Positions 53,162 through 64,000 of a stretch of DNA of 64,000 nucleotides are shown here, piece after piece. The position numbers and the translations under genes were made by a program. Below the pieces are notes generated by a model that made no database searches, had not been told where the DNA came from, and worked only from the letters and a program-made list of their open reading frames with translations. Position 1 is the first letter of the stretch, and every line of letters begins with the position of its first letter. The DNA comes from Paramarasmius palmivorus (lineage: Eukaryota; Basidiomycota; Agaricomycetes; Agaricales; Marasmiaceae), in contig JAYKXP010000062.1 in the NCBI GenBank assembly GCA_037176845.1, positions 124,001-188,000 of the forward strand, read 5' to 3'.

Positions 53162-54596
53162 TCACTGCGAAGGAAGCTGCGGTATACCCAGAGGCTGAGG
53201 ATATGGCATCCTCTGAAAGTTTGCCGCGATCTTCATGAAGAAAAATGTTTCGCTTCCGTCTCCCTGAATTTTGAGTATGACTCTGAGCAAAGAATCGAAA
53301 GCGATATCGGGGCAGGGAACGTACGATGGAATTCATTGGGAACCCAAGATTGAACGGTAGCTGACTTTCCAAGAACTTGATTTGTTCCGCCGACAGAGTG
53401 ATATCCAGCGCCTCGAGGTTTGCTTTCAACTGCTCGATCTTTCTACCACCGATGATTGGGAAGACATAAGTTGTTTTTTGCATGACATATGCAATAGCAA
53501 CTGTTGAGGATATCCGTCAGCACACGCAGATGGGCAATTAATTGTGCTTGACGCACCAGAAGTGATACTCTTCGCGCCAATCTCATTAGCAACCTTCTCT
53601 AGCGCTCTACTCATCTTGATCTCATCTTCGTTCCTCTTCCAATCCGTACCCAGATGAGTCCGGCCCTTCTCACCGGTTTCGGCTCTTCGTTGTTCTTCGG
53701 CATCGGTGCGAAGTTTGCCACCACCAACGACGCTGAAAGGTGCTAACGCCAAGCCGAAGGAGCGAGCCATTGGGATGATGTCTCGTTCAAAGGAGCGTTC
53801 CATGACGTTCCATCTCCCTTGATAGATGACGAATGGGGTTTTGCCGTAGGCTTTTGCGTACGTGTTGGCTTGGGCTACGACCCAGGCGGGGGCGTCTGAG
53901 ATACCCTGATAAAGCGGTGTTAGTTCGAGTTCAAGGGGCGAAGTTAAGGGCATACGAGGTAAAGGACTTTGCGACTCAAGACCAAGGTGTGTAGCGCGTC
54001 CATGATCTCTTCGATGGAGGTATCATAGTCCCAAAAGTGTACGTAGAGGATATCGATGTAGGAAGTACGCAGTTTCTTCAAGCTCGCTTCTACGCTGAGG
54101 TGTAGACTCTTTGCGTTGTTGCCTGTGTAGTTGACCTTTTGGATGATGGTAGGGTCGCTCTTCTTGTAGAGCAAGCTATACTGAAAACCGGTCCATCGAT
54201 CATAGGAACACATCGGTGTGGGGAACGCAACTCACCTTGGTAGCGATGATCAGCTGATCCCTAATACCTCTCTTCTCCGCCCATTCCCCGATAAACTCCT
54301 CGGACGACTCTTCTTGACTTTTATCACAGCGTAAGTTCGACATCATGAAATAGAGAGGGGAAAGAAACCTACTAGGCATTGGCAGTATCGATGAAATTAC
54401 CACCCATGTCAAAATACGCATCTAGTAGCTCGAAACTGGACTCTTTGTTCATGGCTCCTCTGACATCACCCCATTGGTCGCCAATACTCGCACCCCCAAG
54501 AGCAAACGGCGAGACGTGCACGCCAGCGTGAGGCGAAAGAACGCGATAGATACCAAGCTTGGTAGGTGGTGCAGGTGCAGGTGCGAACGAAGACAT
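53162..54596 (-). CDS. Aldo-keto reductase, aryl-alcohol dehydrogenase type
   Basis: Six exons: 54373-54596, 54236-54317, 53956-54180, 53557-53905, 53325-53500 and 53162-53263. The AKR tetrad is visible: Asp in [13 protein letters not shown], Tyr in the same segment (its codon is split by intron 1), Lys in LIIATK and His in [30 protein letters not shown] and [20 protein letters not shown] follow, and the NADPH-binding end contains [19 protein letters not shown]. The C-terminus ([14 protein letters not shown] ... [13 protein letters not shown]) is the typical AAD/norsolorinic-acid-reductase-like ending. These cytosolic NADP(H) enzymes interconvert aryl aldehydes and alcohols, relevant to lignin or secondary metabolism in fungi. 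No other pathway gene is adjacent. Confidence 0.9.
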
Positions 54597-55280
54597 CTTG
54601 GTTGAGGAGTGTTGGTTAGTTGGCCATGGTCAGGATCTGTAAAACCTTTTATCTCCAGTCCTGCGGCAAGCATCCGTCGAATTCTCATGTTCGTTTTGCG
54701 TTGAAGTGAACGATGCAAAGGAGAAGCTTTGGTGTTGTGTCTTTCTAGGCGATTTATGCGTCGGGTTTGCACCGTTTACGGGAATGAAATGACAAAGCGG
54801 ATATATTTAGATAGTGAGATGCAATCCTTGAGGCCTTGAGCTGCCAACGGATAGTTCCCGAGTGGTCATATCGATAGAACGTTGACGCGGGCTTGTGAGT
54901 CGAGTCAAGTGATAGGTATGCGTTTGGCGATATACATATTTAACTTCCTAGAGGAAGAATATAACGGCTGAGCTGATTAAGTGTTCAATTGAATATCCTT
55001 GCTTTGTGAACCAAGGGGTGAGCGACTCGAGATGTAACATGGCCTATACAATGAAAATTCCACAGATATATTTAAGATCTTGTTGCGGTCTTGAGTGGTG
55101 CTTTGAGCTTTGGTCGGCTAGGCTTGGTGAACGACGTGGGAGTCCCGGGAAAAGAGGCAAAAACGCACGTGATGAATGCAGATCCGGTCCGAATAAGGGC
55201 GGGAGACTGACGTCATGACTGAGCGTATTGCATTTCGCTTGCTCGCTAACCTCTGCCTTGAACCACAACCACGACGAGCA
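54597..55280. other. Divergent intergenic region
   Basis: Between the divergent reductase and membrane-protein genes; probably holds both promoters. No feature beyond AT-rich stretches. Confidence 0.45.
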
Positions 55281-56585
55281 ATGGAGAGCCTCCCCATAGA
55301 CATGTCGCACCCTTCGGTGCGAGAGTATCTTTCTTTGATTCGGTGAGCTTATTTCAAGGTCTTTGCTCGTCAAATATCTGATGCATTTCACAAGACTTCA
55401 AGTATTGACGCCGCTCTCACTGTTGATTAACATTGCTTCAATTATCATTTGTGCTACGGTGGTCACTCCTTCAATTGGTGCGTCTGAACACATTCATGGG
55501 CCTCAGTGGATACTAACGATGACGCTCAACAGGAGTCATCTCGAAGCGATTTCCAACATCGATTTCCCCAAAACCCGTCATCGTATCCATCTACGTCGCT
55601 GCGCTGTTCATAGGCCAGTTAGGATACTGTATCCTGTTGGTTCTTGTCAAAAATGCGGATACAAAAGTGTGTTGTGCTCCTCTCCCACTGTCACGTTTCG
55701 CTTATGCATTAAACACGCAGAAAACTCTGACCAAAGGCGTCGGGCTTTCTCTCGTTTTCGCGAACTGGGTGATGGCATTGTGGGCAATAACCTGGGTACG
55801 TGGATACCCAAAGCTCAAAACATGTCCGCTGACGGCTCTATAGGTCTTTGAATGGTTCATCGCTTCAACCGTCTTGCAGGGCATCCTATTGCTCCTCCTG
55901 ATATACTCCAACCTCGTGCTCCTCATATATCACCGCCCGACCCGAACACGCATCTTTGATACGATGCTCATCCATGCTCCTATGCGTTTCTTCCTCGTGC
56001 TTCAAATCGGATTGATGTTCCCACTATCTCTTTTGTAGGTTATCTCTATCTACTCGAGTTTTAGTATTCGATGCTCAACGCCTTCCGTTCGTGTTCCAGC
56101 ATTGCATTGGGCTTAGTTTACGACTCTTCCTACCCTGGACCACCTGTCAACTACTCCGAAAACCCCTGGCCTGGTTTCGGAGTGGTATTCGGTACCAACC
56201 TACTCGGCCTTCTTGTCGTCATATTCAGGCGGGACATCGTGTGGTGTGTCGCTGCAACGTGGATTTGCATTAGTATATGGGCGGAGAGACCTAAGCCTGG
56301 TCCCGTTTACGTGTGTAATTGCATTGGTCTTCTCTGAGCGAGACTCTAATCATCTTTCCCTTATAGATCACAGTTCTCTTGTTCACGGTGCTACATCCTG
56401 TAGCCCTGCTTGGAACGTACATTCATGCATGGTTCTTCAAGAAGGATGAAGGAGTGGTGTTACCTCCAGGAGACGATCATCCTGGGTTGTACAGGGGTTC
56501 AAGTCGACGAGGAGAGCAGGACCAGCATCAGAATGGAAGGCAAGGCGGACCAAGAGAAGTGGATGCTGAGGCTGTTTGGGGATGA
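55281..56585 (+). CDS. Polytopic membrane protein of unknown function
   Basis: Seven exons: 55281-55342, 55395-55477, 55533-55666, 55721-55795, 55844-56034, 56101-56310 and 56367-56585. MESLPIDMSHPSVREYLSLI leads into about seven hydrophobic segments, for example TPLSLLINIASIIICATVVT, VSIYVAALFIGQLGYCILLV, VFANWVMALWAITW, LQGILLLLLIYSNLVLLIYH, FFLVLQIGLMFPLSLF, FGTNLLGLLVVIFR and ITVLLFTVLHPVALLGTYIH. The C-terminus is hydrophilic and Gln/Arg/Gly-rich. An apparent 16-nt intron in the first gap was rejected for a 52-nt one that keeps frame. I do not recognise the family. The seven-helix layout could suit a receptor or transporter, but no diagnostic motif is visible. Confidence 0.65.
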
Positions 56586-57655
56586 CTCCGGAGCTGAGGA
56601 AGATGCATGCAATGGACTACAAACTACATACTATCGTTCAGTGTACGTACACTAGGATCTTAGTGATATCTGTATTGTAAACCGCGGTCATTTTCTCATA
56701 GCAAGGAAACCTATGCAGTCATCCAAAATGTCGATCGAAAGGTAAGGAAATCGTGAAACGGTTAGCACCATGAGCGCAGAATGTCATGAAAGATGAAGAC
56801 GTAACGGATTCAATGACAATCCTTGCTCGGAATGTAATGCTTTTGCAGGCGCAGGGCCATAAGATTTTAAGGAATATTGAAACTGACACCAATTAAGGTC
56901 CCGATCATATGCATTGTTATTCAGGCCTGCTTAAGGCTCAAGATGACGAGCCTTGAAGCGCGAAACAGTCCACAAATGGCCCAAAAAACCTTCTTCTAAG
57001 CGACTTTGAACGCTGACCTATCAGAACGCTGACCTATCAGAACGCTGAGCGAGATTTTCATCGATGGTAAGGTGAGTCAACCACATACCTTAGTAGGGAT
57101 ATGAAAGCGTTGTGGAGCTCGCTTCATTCTCTTCTACCAGCCGACCAACGCTATCAGACTCATATCAGACCGGCTAGGAGTGCGGGGTAGGCCTGCCGTC
57201 ACGGTCGTTCGCGTATCCCTTGGGGTAAACTTCCGTTTTTGATTTCTCGATTCTAACAGCGACGTCGGACTGCCACCTCTTCAAGGGAATATCTAAAAGT
57301 TGCAAGAGTGTGAGGCATTCCATCGTTGCTGAACGTGTAAGTAATGTCGAACTCGAAGACCATTAGGGTTTGATTAGGGTAACATAAGCAAAACATAAGC
57401 CGGGAAATGTCAGGACCAAGAACATGGCTCGGTGTTTTCAAACCACCGTGCTGCTCGTATGATAGAGTATGAGACTGAATAGGCACAGAATGTTCGAGTC
57501 TGGACGTACTTATGTAGCGCCAGAACACGGCGGAGAAAGTGGGAGAGAGATCTAAGGCCGGTAAAGGCAAATTGCCGAGCCGGCACTTGATTTTTTCTGC
57601 TTGTCATTGTTTTGCGACATGGGCGCTAATTTTGACAACGACGACAACGACCACC
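56586..57655. other. Intergenic
   Basis: No supported gene. 56996-57050 contains a short tandem duplication (GAACGCTGACCTATCA twice). The minus-strand ORF 57253-57570 lacks support. Confidence 0.4.
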
Positions 57656-58222
57656 ATGTCGCTACCCCTCATCCAGGCTACATGCCGTTCGTTCCCATTC
57701 ACTAGTCGGCAAAGGCTTCTCTTCAAACCTAGACTCACTCAAGAAATAGTTTCCGAAGACCATTGGGGCTTGACTACGGGGACAGCGGTACATGTCATCA
57801 ACCGAACTCGCTAGAAGGCCCTTGACCTGGAAGACCACTTATGCAATCTCCTATGACACTTATAGGCCGCTATTTTCACGCGAATCGGTCGAATATTTTT
57901 TCTAGTCACCGGACAATTGATTCTCCAAGCCCTACGTTTTCTTAGTGCATGCTTCATCGGAATTCTTCGCCTTCAGATCCGCTTTCCATCAAATCAAGAC
58001 TGCATGCACCTTCTGCGTCTGGTCATTCTCGATACCATTTTCAGACCCATTTCTTACCGATACTTCGGCAGCATGACCCGATTACCATCAAAAGGACCTG
58101 AAACTCTGGACAACGGTGATAGCTTTGACTACTTATTCGCACTTGGTGGAAGGCCTGATTGGGGCAAAGCGAAACCTTGTGATGCGACTTCCTCTACAGG
58201 TCCCTATGCTTACTGCTCGTAA
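57656..58222 (+). CDS. Small membrane protein, possibly mitochondrial, unknown family
   Basis: Two exons, 57656-57787 and 57866-58222, joined in phase 0 (about 162 aa). The N-terminus MSLPLIQATCRSFPFTSRQR is Arg/Ser-rich without acidic residues, as in mitochondrial presequences. HWGLTTGTA and AIFTRIGRIFFLVTGQLILQ then form one likely transmembrane helix. The remainder (IRFPSNQDCMHLLRLVILDT, RPISYRYFGSMTRLPSKGP) is weakly informative. The second exon stays open for 119 codons and the splice sites are good, but codon content near the 3' end looks less convincing. It may be a truncated or decayed gene. Confidence 0.4.
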
Positions 58223-58536
58223 CCCTGACGAAAAAGTATGGATGTCTATCAGCTGATGCAGGCTTCTCCCTGCACTCCTTTGGTATTGGGTGTGCCGCGT
58301 TCTTATGATAAATCTCGATTCTCTGGGCTAGGAGCTCGTTTTGGGCAATCGCCCGGCAAAGTAAGAGGATCTCGCACTAGGCATGACCTGGAATGCGCGC
58401 ACCTCCCCACGGTCTTGATAGAGGCACCAAAGAATTAGGCTGGATCAAGTTTGGCGTATAAAATGGTGGAACGCTCATTTGTAAGTCTTCCGATATCTTC
58501 TCCTGATATCTCCCCTGACCGAGCTTTTATTTCTCC

Positions 58537-60116
58537 ATGTCCAAAGAGGGATCTTCTGTCACCCATACAGATTTAATGTCTAAGGACGGCAGCATCAACC
58601 ACATTGAAAACCACCGGGTCGATACCTTAGTGAAGGAGTATTACGAGCCCAATCGTTGGTGGAAATATCGGTACATTTTACCTCACCTCGGCGAGTACAG
58701 TCCTCTAACGTTGGCCGACGCAGGCAAGCGCTGCGAGAATATGCAGCCGAGTTTGCTGGAGTTGCATGGTGCGGTTATTGTGGTTTCACCGTCGATGGTT
58801 GTTCATTTCTGCCCCCTAGTATAATCATATTCGGCGACGGAGTCGTCTGTCAGGTCGTCCTGTCCGGCAACATCAGTGTCGCTGACAGTCAAAAAGGCGT
58901 GCGCACTTACCCCTTCTACCTCCGGCGTCGCTCGTACTTACATCTATTCGCTTCAGTCATATCTTTCAATCAGCTTCGGATGGGCCATCGGTGAATAGCC
59001 TTCATTTTCTCGCTCAGATTCAGGCTCACATCGTTCTCATTTCAGGTGTCGCAGTTGCCGTATGGCTTTCTGCAGGCATATCTGGTGCACATCTCAACCC
59101 AGCGGTACGTAGATACCCCCGAGCACTCCATATCCTTGACCCCACATATGACGTTCCCGTATCTCGACAGGTGACCATTTCCCTTGCCACCTTTCGCGGC
59201 TTCCCGTGGAAGAAAGTACCTGGTGAGTCTACTCCTCCTAATTGAATTCAATTTCTGAATCTCTGACCACATGGGCGGGTTTCCGTCTTACATAGGATAC
59301 TGCGTTGCTCAGCTGATGGGCGGTTTAGTCGGCGCTGCTCTCATATATGCAAACTATATCCACGCGATTGATATCGTCGAAGGAGGAAGAACGATACGAA
59401 CGCTGAAAACGGCTGGGTTATTTTCTACTTACGCCGTAAGTGCCCGTCTCTCACTAACACCTTATGCACCTTCTGACCTGCTGATTACGCAGCTCAACTA
59501 CATGACATCCGTTTCGTGCTTCTTCTCAGAGTTCTTTGCATCGGCGGTACTTCTGATTGCTGTATTCGCTTTCATCGACAAGAAGAACCACGCGCCACCC
59601 GCTGGTCTCCTCCCAGTACCGCTGTTCATACTCATCCTTGGTATCGGAGCTTGCCTTGGAATGCAGACGGGTAAGGCCCTTCCGCATCGTCATATGTTTT
59701 GGTTTTTGATCTCTGGTACTTATGAATAGGCTATGCAATCAATCCCGCTCGTGATCTTGGTCCGAGGATATTGACGTCGATGGTAGGCTATGGGACTCAA
59801 GTGTATTCATTTAGAAAGTGAGCCTATTTTCCTTCGACTTTCTCATGCCAATGCCAGGATGTTGATTATCATGCACTTCTTCCTTCCCGCAAGTCAATAC
59901 TGGCTCTGGTGTCCCGTAATCGCTCCCGTGTGCGGTGCCTTGGCTGGATCGTTCTTCTACGACGCATTTTTATATGATGGAGAGGACAATGTGATCGCAA
60001 AATGGTTCCATACAACGTATGTGCCGTGCTTGTTCCTATGATTCTGGTGGGAAGCTTATTCCAGATATGATAGAAAAACGGTCACAAGACGACGGAGTGA
60101 TGATAGCATGGCTTAA
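58537..60116 (+). CDS. Aquaglyceroporin (MIP family)
   Basis: Eleven exons: 58537-58670, 58724-58768, 58820-58898, 58957-58990, 59046-59104, 59171-59222, 59296-59435, 59493-59670, 59730-59817, 59894-60016 and 60065-60116. After a short cytosolic N-terminus, [20 protein letters not shown] begins the first helix. The first channel box is [10 protein letters not shown] and the second [13 protein letters not shown]. Asp after the second NPAR is the usual mark of glycerol-permeable (GlpF/aquaglyceroporin) members as opposed to strict water channels. Other signatures: [20 protein letters not shown] and [20 protein letters not shown]. The C-terminus is basic. Plasma-membrane glycerol/water flux and osmoadaptation are inferred from family. 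It is full length, about 325 aa, with no defect. Confidence 0.92.
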
Positions 60117-61030
60117 ACAATTGAATTATTACTATTCTTGGTTCTTGGTTTCATGATTGGCATGATTGGCATGATTGGCACGAGGCTGTTGTACTGCTAC
60201 TGATGTAGAATGGTAGATTAGTGTACACGGGTATATAATGTAAGAAGTGTCTCTGTGTACCTTAAACCGAGGTGGTGAGTCAAGGTTGATGGAGTAGTAC
60301 ACACCGATTTTCGTGGGGAATGTAATTCGTGTGGAACATAATGGCTGCATGAAACTGAGCGTGAGGTAATGTGGATGGCAAAATGGCAATTGCCAAGGTA
60401 CGGCAAAATCTTCAATCGGATAGTTACTTAGACAAACGATCCCGGAGATGGTTGGGAATTTGCTTAAAAAGGTCAGCATAACACTTCAGACGATAGAGTG
60501 CAAACATACCTTCATCAGCTTCGAGGTCTATGAGCCTTTTTGAAGAGCTCTCCGCCAACAGTGTTTCCGCCAACGACATCTTCTGTCCTGGCCAGCCCCA
60601 TCCCAACCATCATTTCCTATTGAACTGCCTGCATTTCGTTCTCCTTTGCTCATCCTTTTTCTGCGCTTCATGATCCTTCTTCTTCTTAGGTGTCGAGTTC
60701 GTCTTTGAACAGTTGAGAGGTGAAACCATAGATTGTTCGAGGGCGGTGGATGCGGTGGTGCGCTGGCTGACAAGGGCAGGACTAATGGTTACTTGAAGAC
60801 AACGCTACAGATGGTTAATTCAGACGACCAGGTATACAGGGTGTCGTCGTTGGCCGCGATGAGGACAGGACATGGTGGTGGTCGAGTACCAAGAGTGATC
60901 AGTTCACCTGACGCGCGAACCCAAGCATTTGATTGCACCCTTCAAAGCTCCACCTTTCAATGGTAGTGACGGCTTTATTCGAATAAACCAGAATACGTCG
61001 GATTCTCGGACACAACCCCGAATCACCCGG
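60117..61030. other. Intergenic, possible small minus-strand ORFs
   Basis: Minus-strand pieces at 60424-60600 (SLAETLLAESSSKRLIDLEA, LKCYADLFKQIPNHLRDRLS) and 60600-60730 (TPKKKKDHEAQKKDEQRR) look coding-like but do not join with good splice sites, so no gene is claimed. 60130-60190 holds a short tandem repeat (GATTGGCAT, about three units). Confidence 0.35.
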
Positions 61031-63229
61031 TCACAGATACAAATTCAAACGAGGGTACAGAATCACCTCGTCGTCATCAGTGTCGCCTTCCACTGCGTCT
61101 GAATCTTCAGAGACCGACTCGTCTGTGGTTGTTGATCTATTCATGTCAGGGCTGAAATAGCAATCTGTTGGCAGGTGCAAACCGTCAATTTTCGGCAGTA
61201 CGAGCATTCAAAATCAAGAACTGACCATCATAGTCAACCTCTTCGAAGCGCGACTTTCCACCTGCTACTTCCAGTATCGTGTCTCCAAGAAATATAGCAA
61301 GCTCCGTCGATGTACGCTCGAAACCTTGCGAGCGATGTATCATCTCAAGCACGTCGTAGGAGCTGCGATCCCACCGATCATGCCACACCTCCATCTCAGT
61401 CGTAAACATCGGAAGCCCCAGATTCAGCCATTTATATTCCAACATCTCTTCGACCCCAGAAGGGTTAAGCGACCAGAAGTACTTCGCCTCTCTCAGCCAG
61501 GAATCCCATCTTTCTTCATCGTCGCATGGACGGGGAATCGGTCGGATGAAAAGGTAAATTGGCGTTTCCTCCGAAAGGTCCATGCCTGCATGAGATGTCT
61601 CATGCTCCCCGACATGTTCAAACTTGAGCCGAAAACCTAGGATCGTACCTATCATGATCTTATCAGTACCCTCGCCCGAAGCGACGAACAATGAAACTCA
61701 CAATATTCCCCCCATTCATCCTCATCAATCACAAGCTGGCTAAAAGTACCATGTGCCTGCGATAGCCATGATTCCAAAAAGTCAGTCCGAGCTTCCAAGG
61801 GCCGCAGGAAATAACACAGTCCAAATGACTCTCGATCTCCCATATCCGTTGGTTTCAACGTGAACCTGGGATCTCAATCAGCATAAATATCCACTTTGCC
61901 ACCATTCGCCGCAGACACACCTCACTGATCCATCGTCCATTGTGAACGCGCTCCCTTGCAGAGCGTCTGGTATGACGGAATTCCTTTCCACAAACTCGTA
62001 ATACCATCTCTCTAAGTTGTCTTCTGGGTATTGAGCGACGATTTCCCGAGAGGCTCGGTGGTAAACCGCGCCAGGTAAAGATGATAGAATCGATTTTGCG
62101 TCTTCTTCATTTGGATAATCAAGGGATGCTTGGTTGAACCAGCGGATGCCCCGAATGATGTCGCTTGTTGAGAGCGTTCCATTGAGGTATTCGAAAAGAA
62201 CGTTGGTGTTGCTGTACGTCTGAGGACTCAGGGAAGGGCGAACTTCATCAGCGGTTGGAAGGTCAACAAGGTCGTAGATGACGTTGCTGTTATCTGGGAC
62301 GACAAGCCCGATGTGTAAGGAACCAGTCCTCGGGTTGAGCCAAAGTTCTCGACATAACTAAATGTTCAAGGAATTAGGGTCTGGCAATGATCTCGCTGAG
62401 GCTGACATACCAATGTACAATGTAAGCCTTGCACTACGACGGCCTATATGAGAAAAACAGTCAACCAAACAAGAGGGAAAGTGTACGTGTTGGAACGTAC
62501 TTGGTAGGAAAAATATGTCAGCAGGGCGGATGAGAAGTGGTTTCGTTCTACGATTTGCGATACTGGCACAAAGGCTATGACACACAACGCATTAAGCCAG
62601 ACTAACGTAGCAGAATTCTGACCTTACCATCGTGAAACACTAGTGCAGGCAGCAGGTTCATCCTACTGTAGCCAAATAGCTGGAGGGTGTTACTATCCCT
62701 GGATTAAGTATCGTCAGAATACAATATACAATATTTGAAAGATGAAAGGCCTACTTGACGACGGAGAAGCTATCAAAGTCAATTTTCCAAGCCTATGCAA
62801 ATACAGAGGTCAGCGATATCACCTACTAGATTGGGATTAGCCTTACCTTGCAGGCGTCGCGACCACTGTATTTGACATGCAAGAACCCTTTTTCTTTATC
62901 TTCGCCGCTGACCTCAGCCAAGTAAATAGTTCGGCGAGCGTCCAGATTTTTCCACCCTCTTTCATCCGTTCGCACTGAGGTCTCAGCAATCTTTTGCTTG
63001 AGATAAACTTTTCCAATCGGGATTTCTTGGTACTGGATAAGGCAGGTGCGGAACGTCAGAAAAGTACTGAATACGCTTCCATTCGGCGACGTACCTCGTC
63101 CAGAATCGTCCGTTCTCTTCTTTCCCTGTGATGCGAGCACTGTACGATACTGACATGTTGATCCCTGCCAACAGTCGAAAAGTTTCCGCCTTCGATAACA
63201 ACACGGGTGGATCCCTGGAAAAGAGACAT
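61031..63229 (-). CDS. GGNF-family protein, copy 7 (intact)
   Basis: Starts at 63229 with MSLFQGSTRVVIEGGNFSTV. The first exon ends after ILDE and the second starts YQEIPIGKVYLKQKIAE, as in copies 2-4. Blocks in order: LDARRTIYLAEVSGEDKEKG, LQLFGYSRMNLLPALVFHD, PVSQIVERNHFSSALLTYFS, ELWLNPRTGSL, RPSLSPQTYSNTNVLFEYL, ESWLSQAHGTFSQL, IYLFIRPIPRPCDDEE and KYFWSLNPSG. The acidic tail ends DTDDDEVILYPRLNLYL, confirming EV[VI]LYPR as a family C-terminal signature. No frameshift was noticed. It is on the opposite strand and about 38-48 kb from the other intact members, so the family has moved as well as tandemly duplicated. Function unknown. Confidence 0.75.
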
Positions 63230-64000
63230 GGGAGGCGATGAAGGGAGGAGAGCAAGGAAGGGGAACAGCTGCTGTATATATGTTTAATCATCTTACCCAC
63301 GAGGACGGGAGAAGCCCTCGCACTGCTCAACATGGAAACTGACAGAGCCCTATCATTTCCAGCAAGTCATGATTACTAAAAAAAAATAATACAGCACGAC
63401 AGCGCCTCTCGCTGATAGCACGAAGAGAGCTAATGCTGAAATCCGCACTGGGGTCATCAACTATCTGCAGCCTCCGAATTCCGATCGTGTAATTCCTTCC
63501 ATGACGGTATCGATGTCTTGCGGGAGTACACCTCGAATGATAATACACGCAAAGTGGGTTTCAGGCGCTGTTACTAGTACACAGATGATCCAGGACGTTG
63601 GGGTATTGAAGTTGGAAAGAAGCGGCTGATGGCAATTGTGTGGTATAATTCGTGTCCTAAGAATGTTCTCATCTTACCAATTCATTCGGTCATGAAGACC
63701 AACTCCACGTCTATATCCAATGGGGGGCTGAAGAGTGTGCAGCCAGTAGACGCACACTGAACGGCACCCGTCAACGTGTCCCTTGAGAAGCCGGAAGTGA
63801 TTGGATTTGCTCAAGAGCTATATGATGGACTGGGAATCCTATATCAGAGAGAAAACGAAGCGCTATGAGCCACTTAATTGTGAGTAAATGAGTACATGCT
63901 GAGAGAAAAGCTGATGAGGTCAAGTTGAAAACTCACGACTCAAATCTCGGAGAGGTCGGAATCTGAGCATGTTCACAACTAGTGTATATCTGAGGGTGTA
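63230..64000. other. Promoter side of copy 7 and right window edge
   Basis: No supported gene. The ORF at 63327-63548 (minus) has no splice or homology support. Confidence 0.35.

Noticed and set aside
55343..55358. 16-nt intron in the polytopic membrane protein
   Set aside because: Too short to splice; a 52-nt intron ending at 55394 keeps frame with good sites.
57253..57570. 105-codon minus-strand ORF near the small mitochondrial-like gene
   Set aside because: No start context, splice partner or recognisable motif.
1..64000. CRISPR arrays, prokaryotic operons and ribosome binding sites
   Set aside because: Dense spliceosomal introns, TATA boxes and an intron-bearing tRNA show a eukaryotic nuclear sequence; no regularly spaced repeat array exists.

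Overview
The window looks like nuclear DNA of an agaricomycete (mushroom-forming basidiomycete). Genes are split by many 45-70 bp GT..AG introns, with exons as short as 5-13 nt. The content also fits: lineage-expanded proteins of unknown function, type I membrane proteins with a short coiled-coil tail, small CON-6 proteins, an aryl-alcohol-dehydrogenase-type aldo-keto reductase and an intron-bearing tRNA-Gln. A marasmioid/omphalotoid Agaricales source is my guess only.

Layout. 1-13.1 kb: four tandem plus-strand members of one expanded family (here called the GGNF family after its N-terminal motif). One is cut by the window edge and two carry frameshifts; a decayed minus-strand gene lies between copies two and three. 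13.3-22.0 kb: a quieter stretch with a PHD-finger/chromodomain protein, a coiled-coil protein, two tandem CON-6-like genes and an Oxa1/YidC-family mitochondrial insertase. 22.6-25.0 kb: a divergent intact GGNF member. 25.1-28.8 kb: tandem pair of type I membrane proteins. 31-34.5 kb: three members of a small beta-rich family of about 135 aa (a fourth is at 52 kb), one of them frameshifted, plus a relic.

35.2-44.5 kb is the most interesting part. Five tiny multi-exon genes encode secreted precursors of about 56-79 aa: signal peptide, Lys-Arg (Kex2-type) site, an even run of X-Pro/X-Ala dipeptides, then a four-cysteine core C-x(4-6)-C-x2-C-x(4-6)-C. Four are arranged as two inverted pairs and a fifth sits alone. 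The gap between the pairs has filled with mobile DNA: a 306-bp MITE-like element, a TIR element carrying a RecQ-like helicase relic, and a 1.9-kb foldback element that landed between the distal promoter and the TATA region of one peptide gene. The orthologous position in its paralogue is an empty site.

45-48 kb holds a tRNA-Gln(UUG) and little else. 48.2-52.5 kb is a decayed tandem array ending in a chimeric gene that joins the first four exons of a GGNF-type gene to a two-finger C2H2 protein. 53.1-60.1 kb has housekeeping-like genes: aldo-keto reductase, a polytopic membrane protein, a small mitochondrial-looking protein and an aquaglyceroporin. A last GGNF member runs on the minus strand at 61.0-63.2 kb.

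Functionally the window mixes a conserved backbone (chromatin reader, insertase, channel, reductase) with rapidly duplicating accessory families: GGNF, the small beta-rich proteins, the membrane receptors and the cysteine-rich peptides. All exon calls were made by hand from splice consensus and paralogue comparison; no alignment or database search was run.
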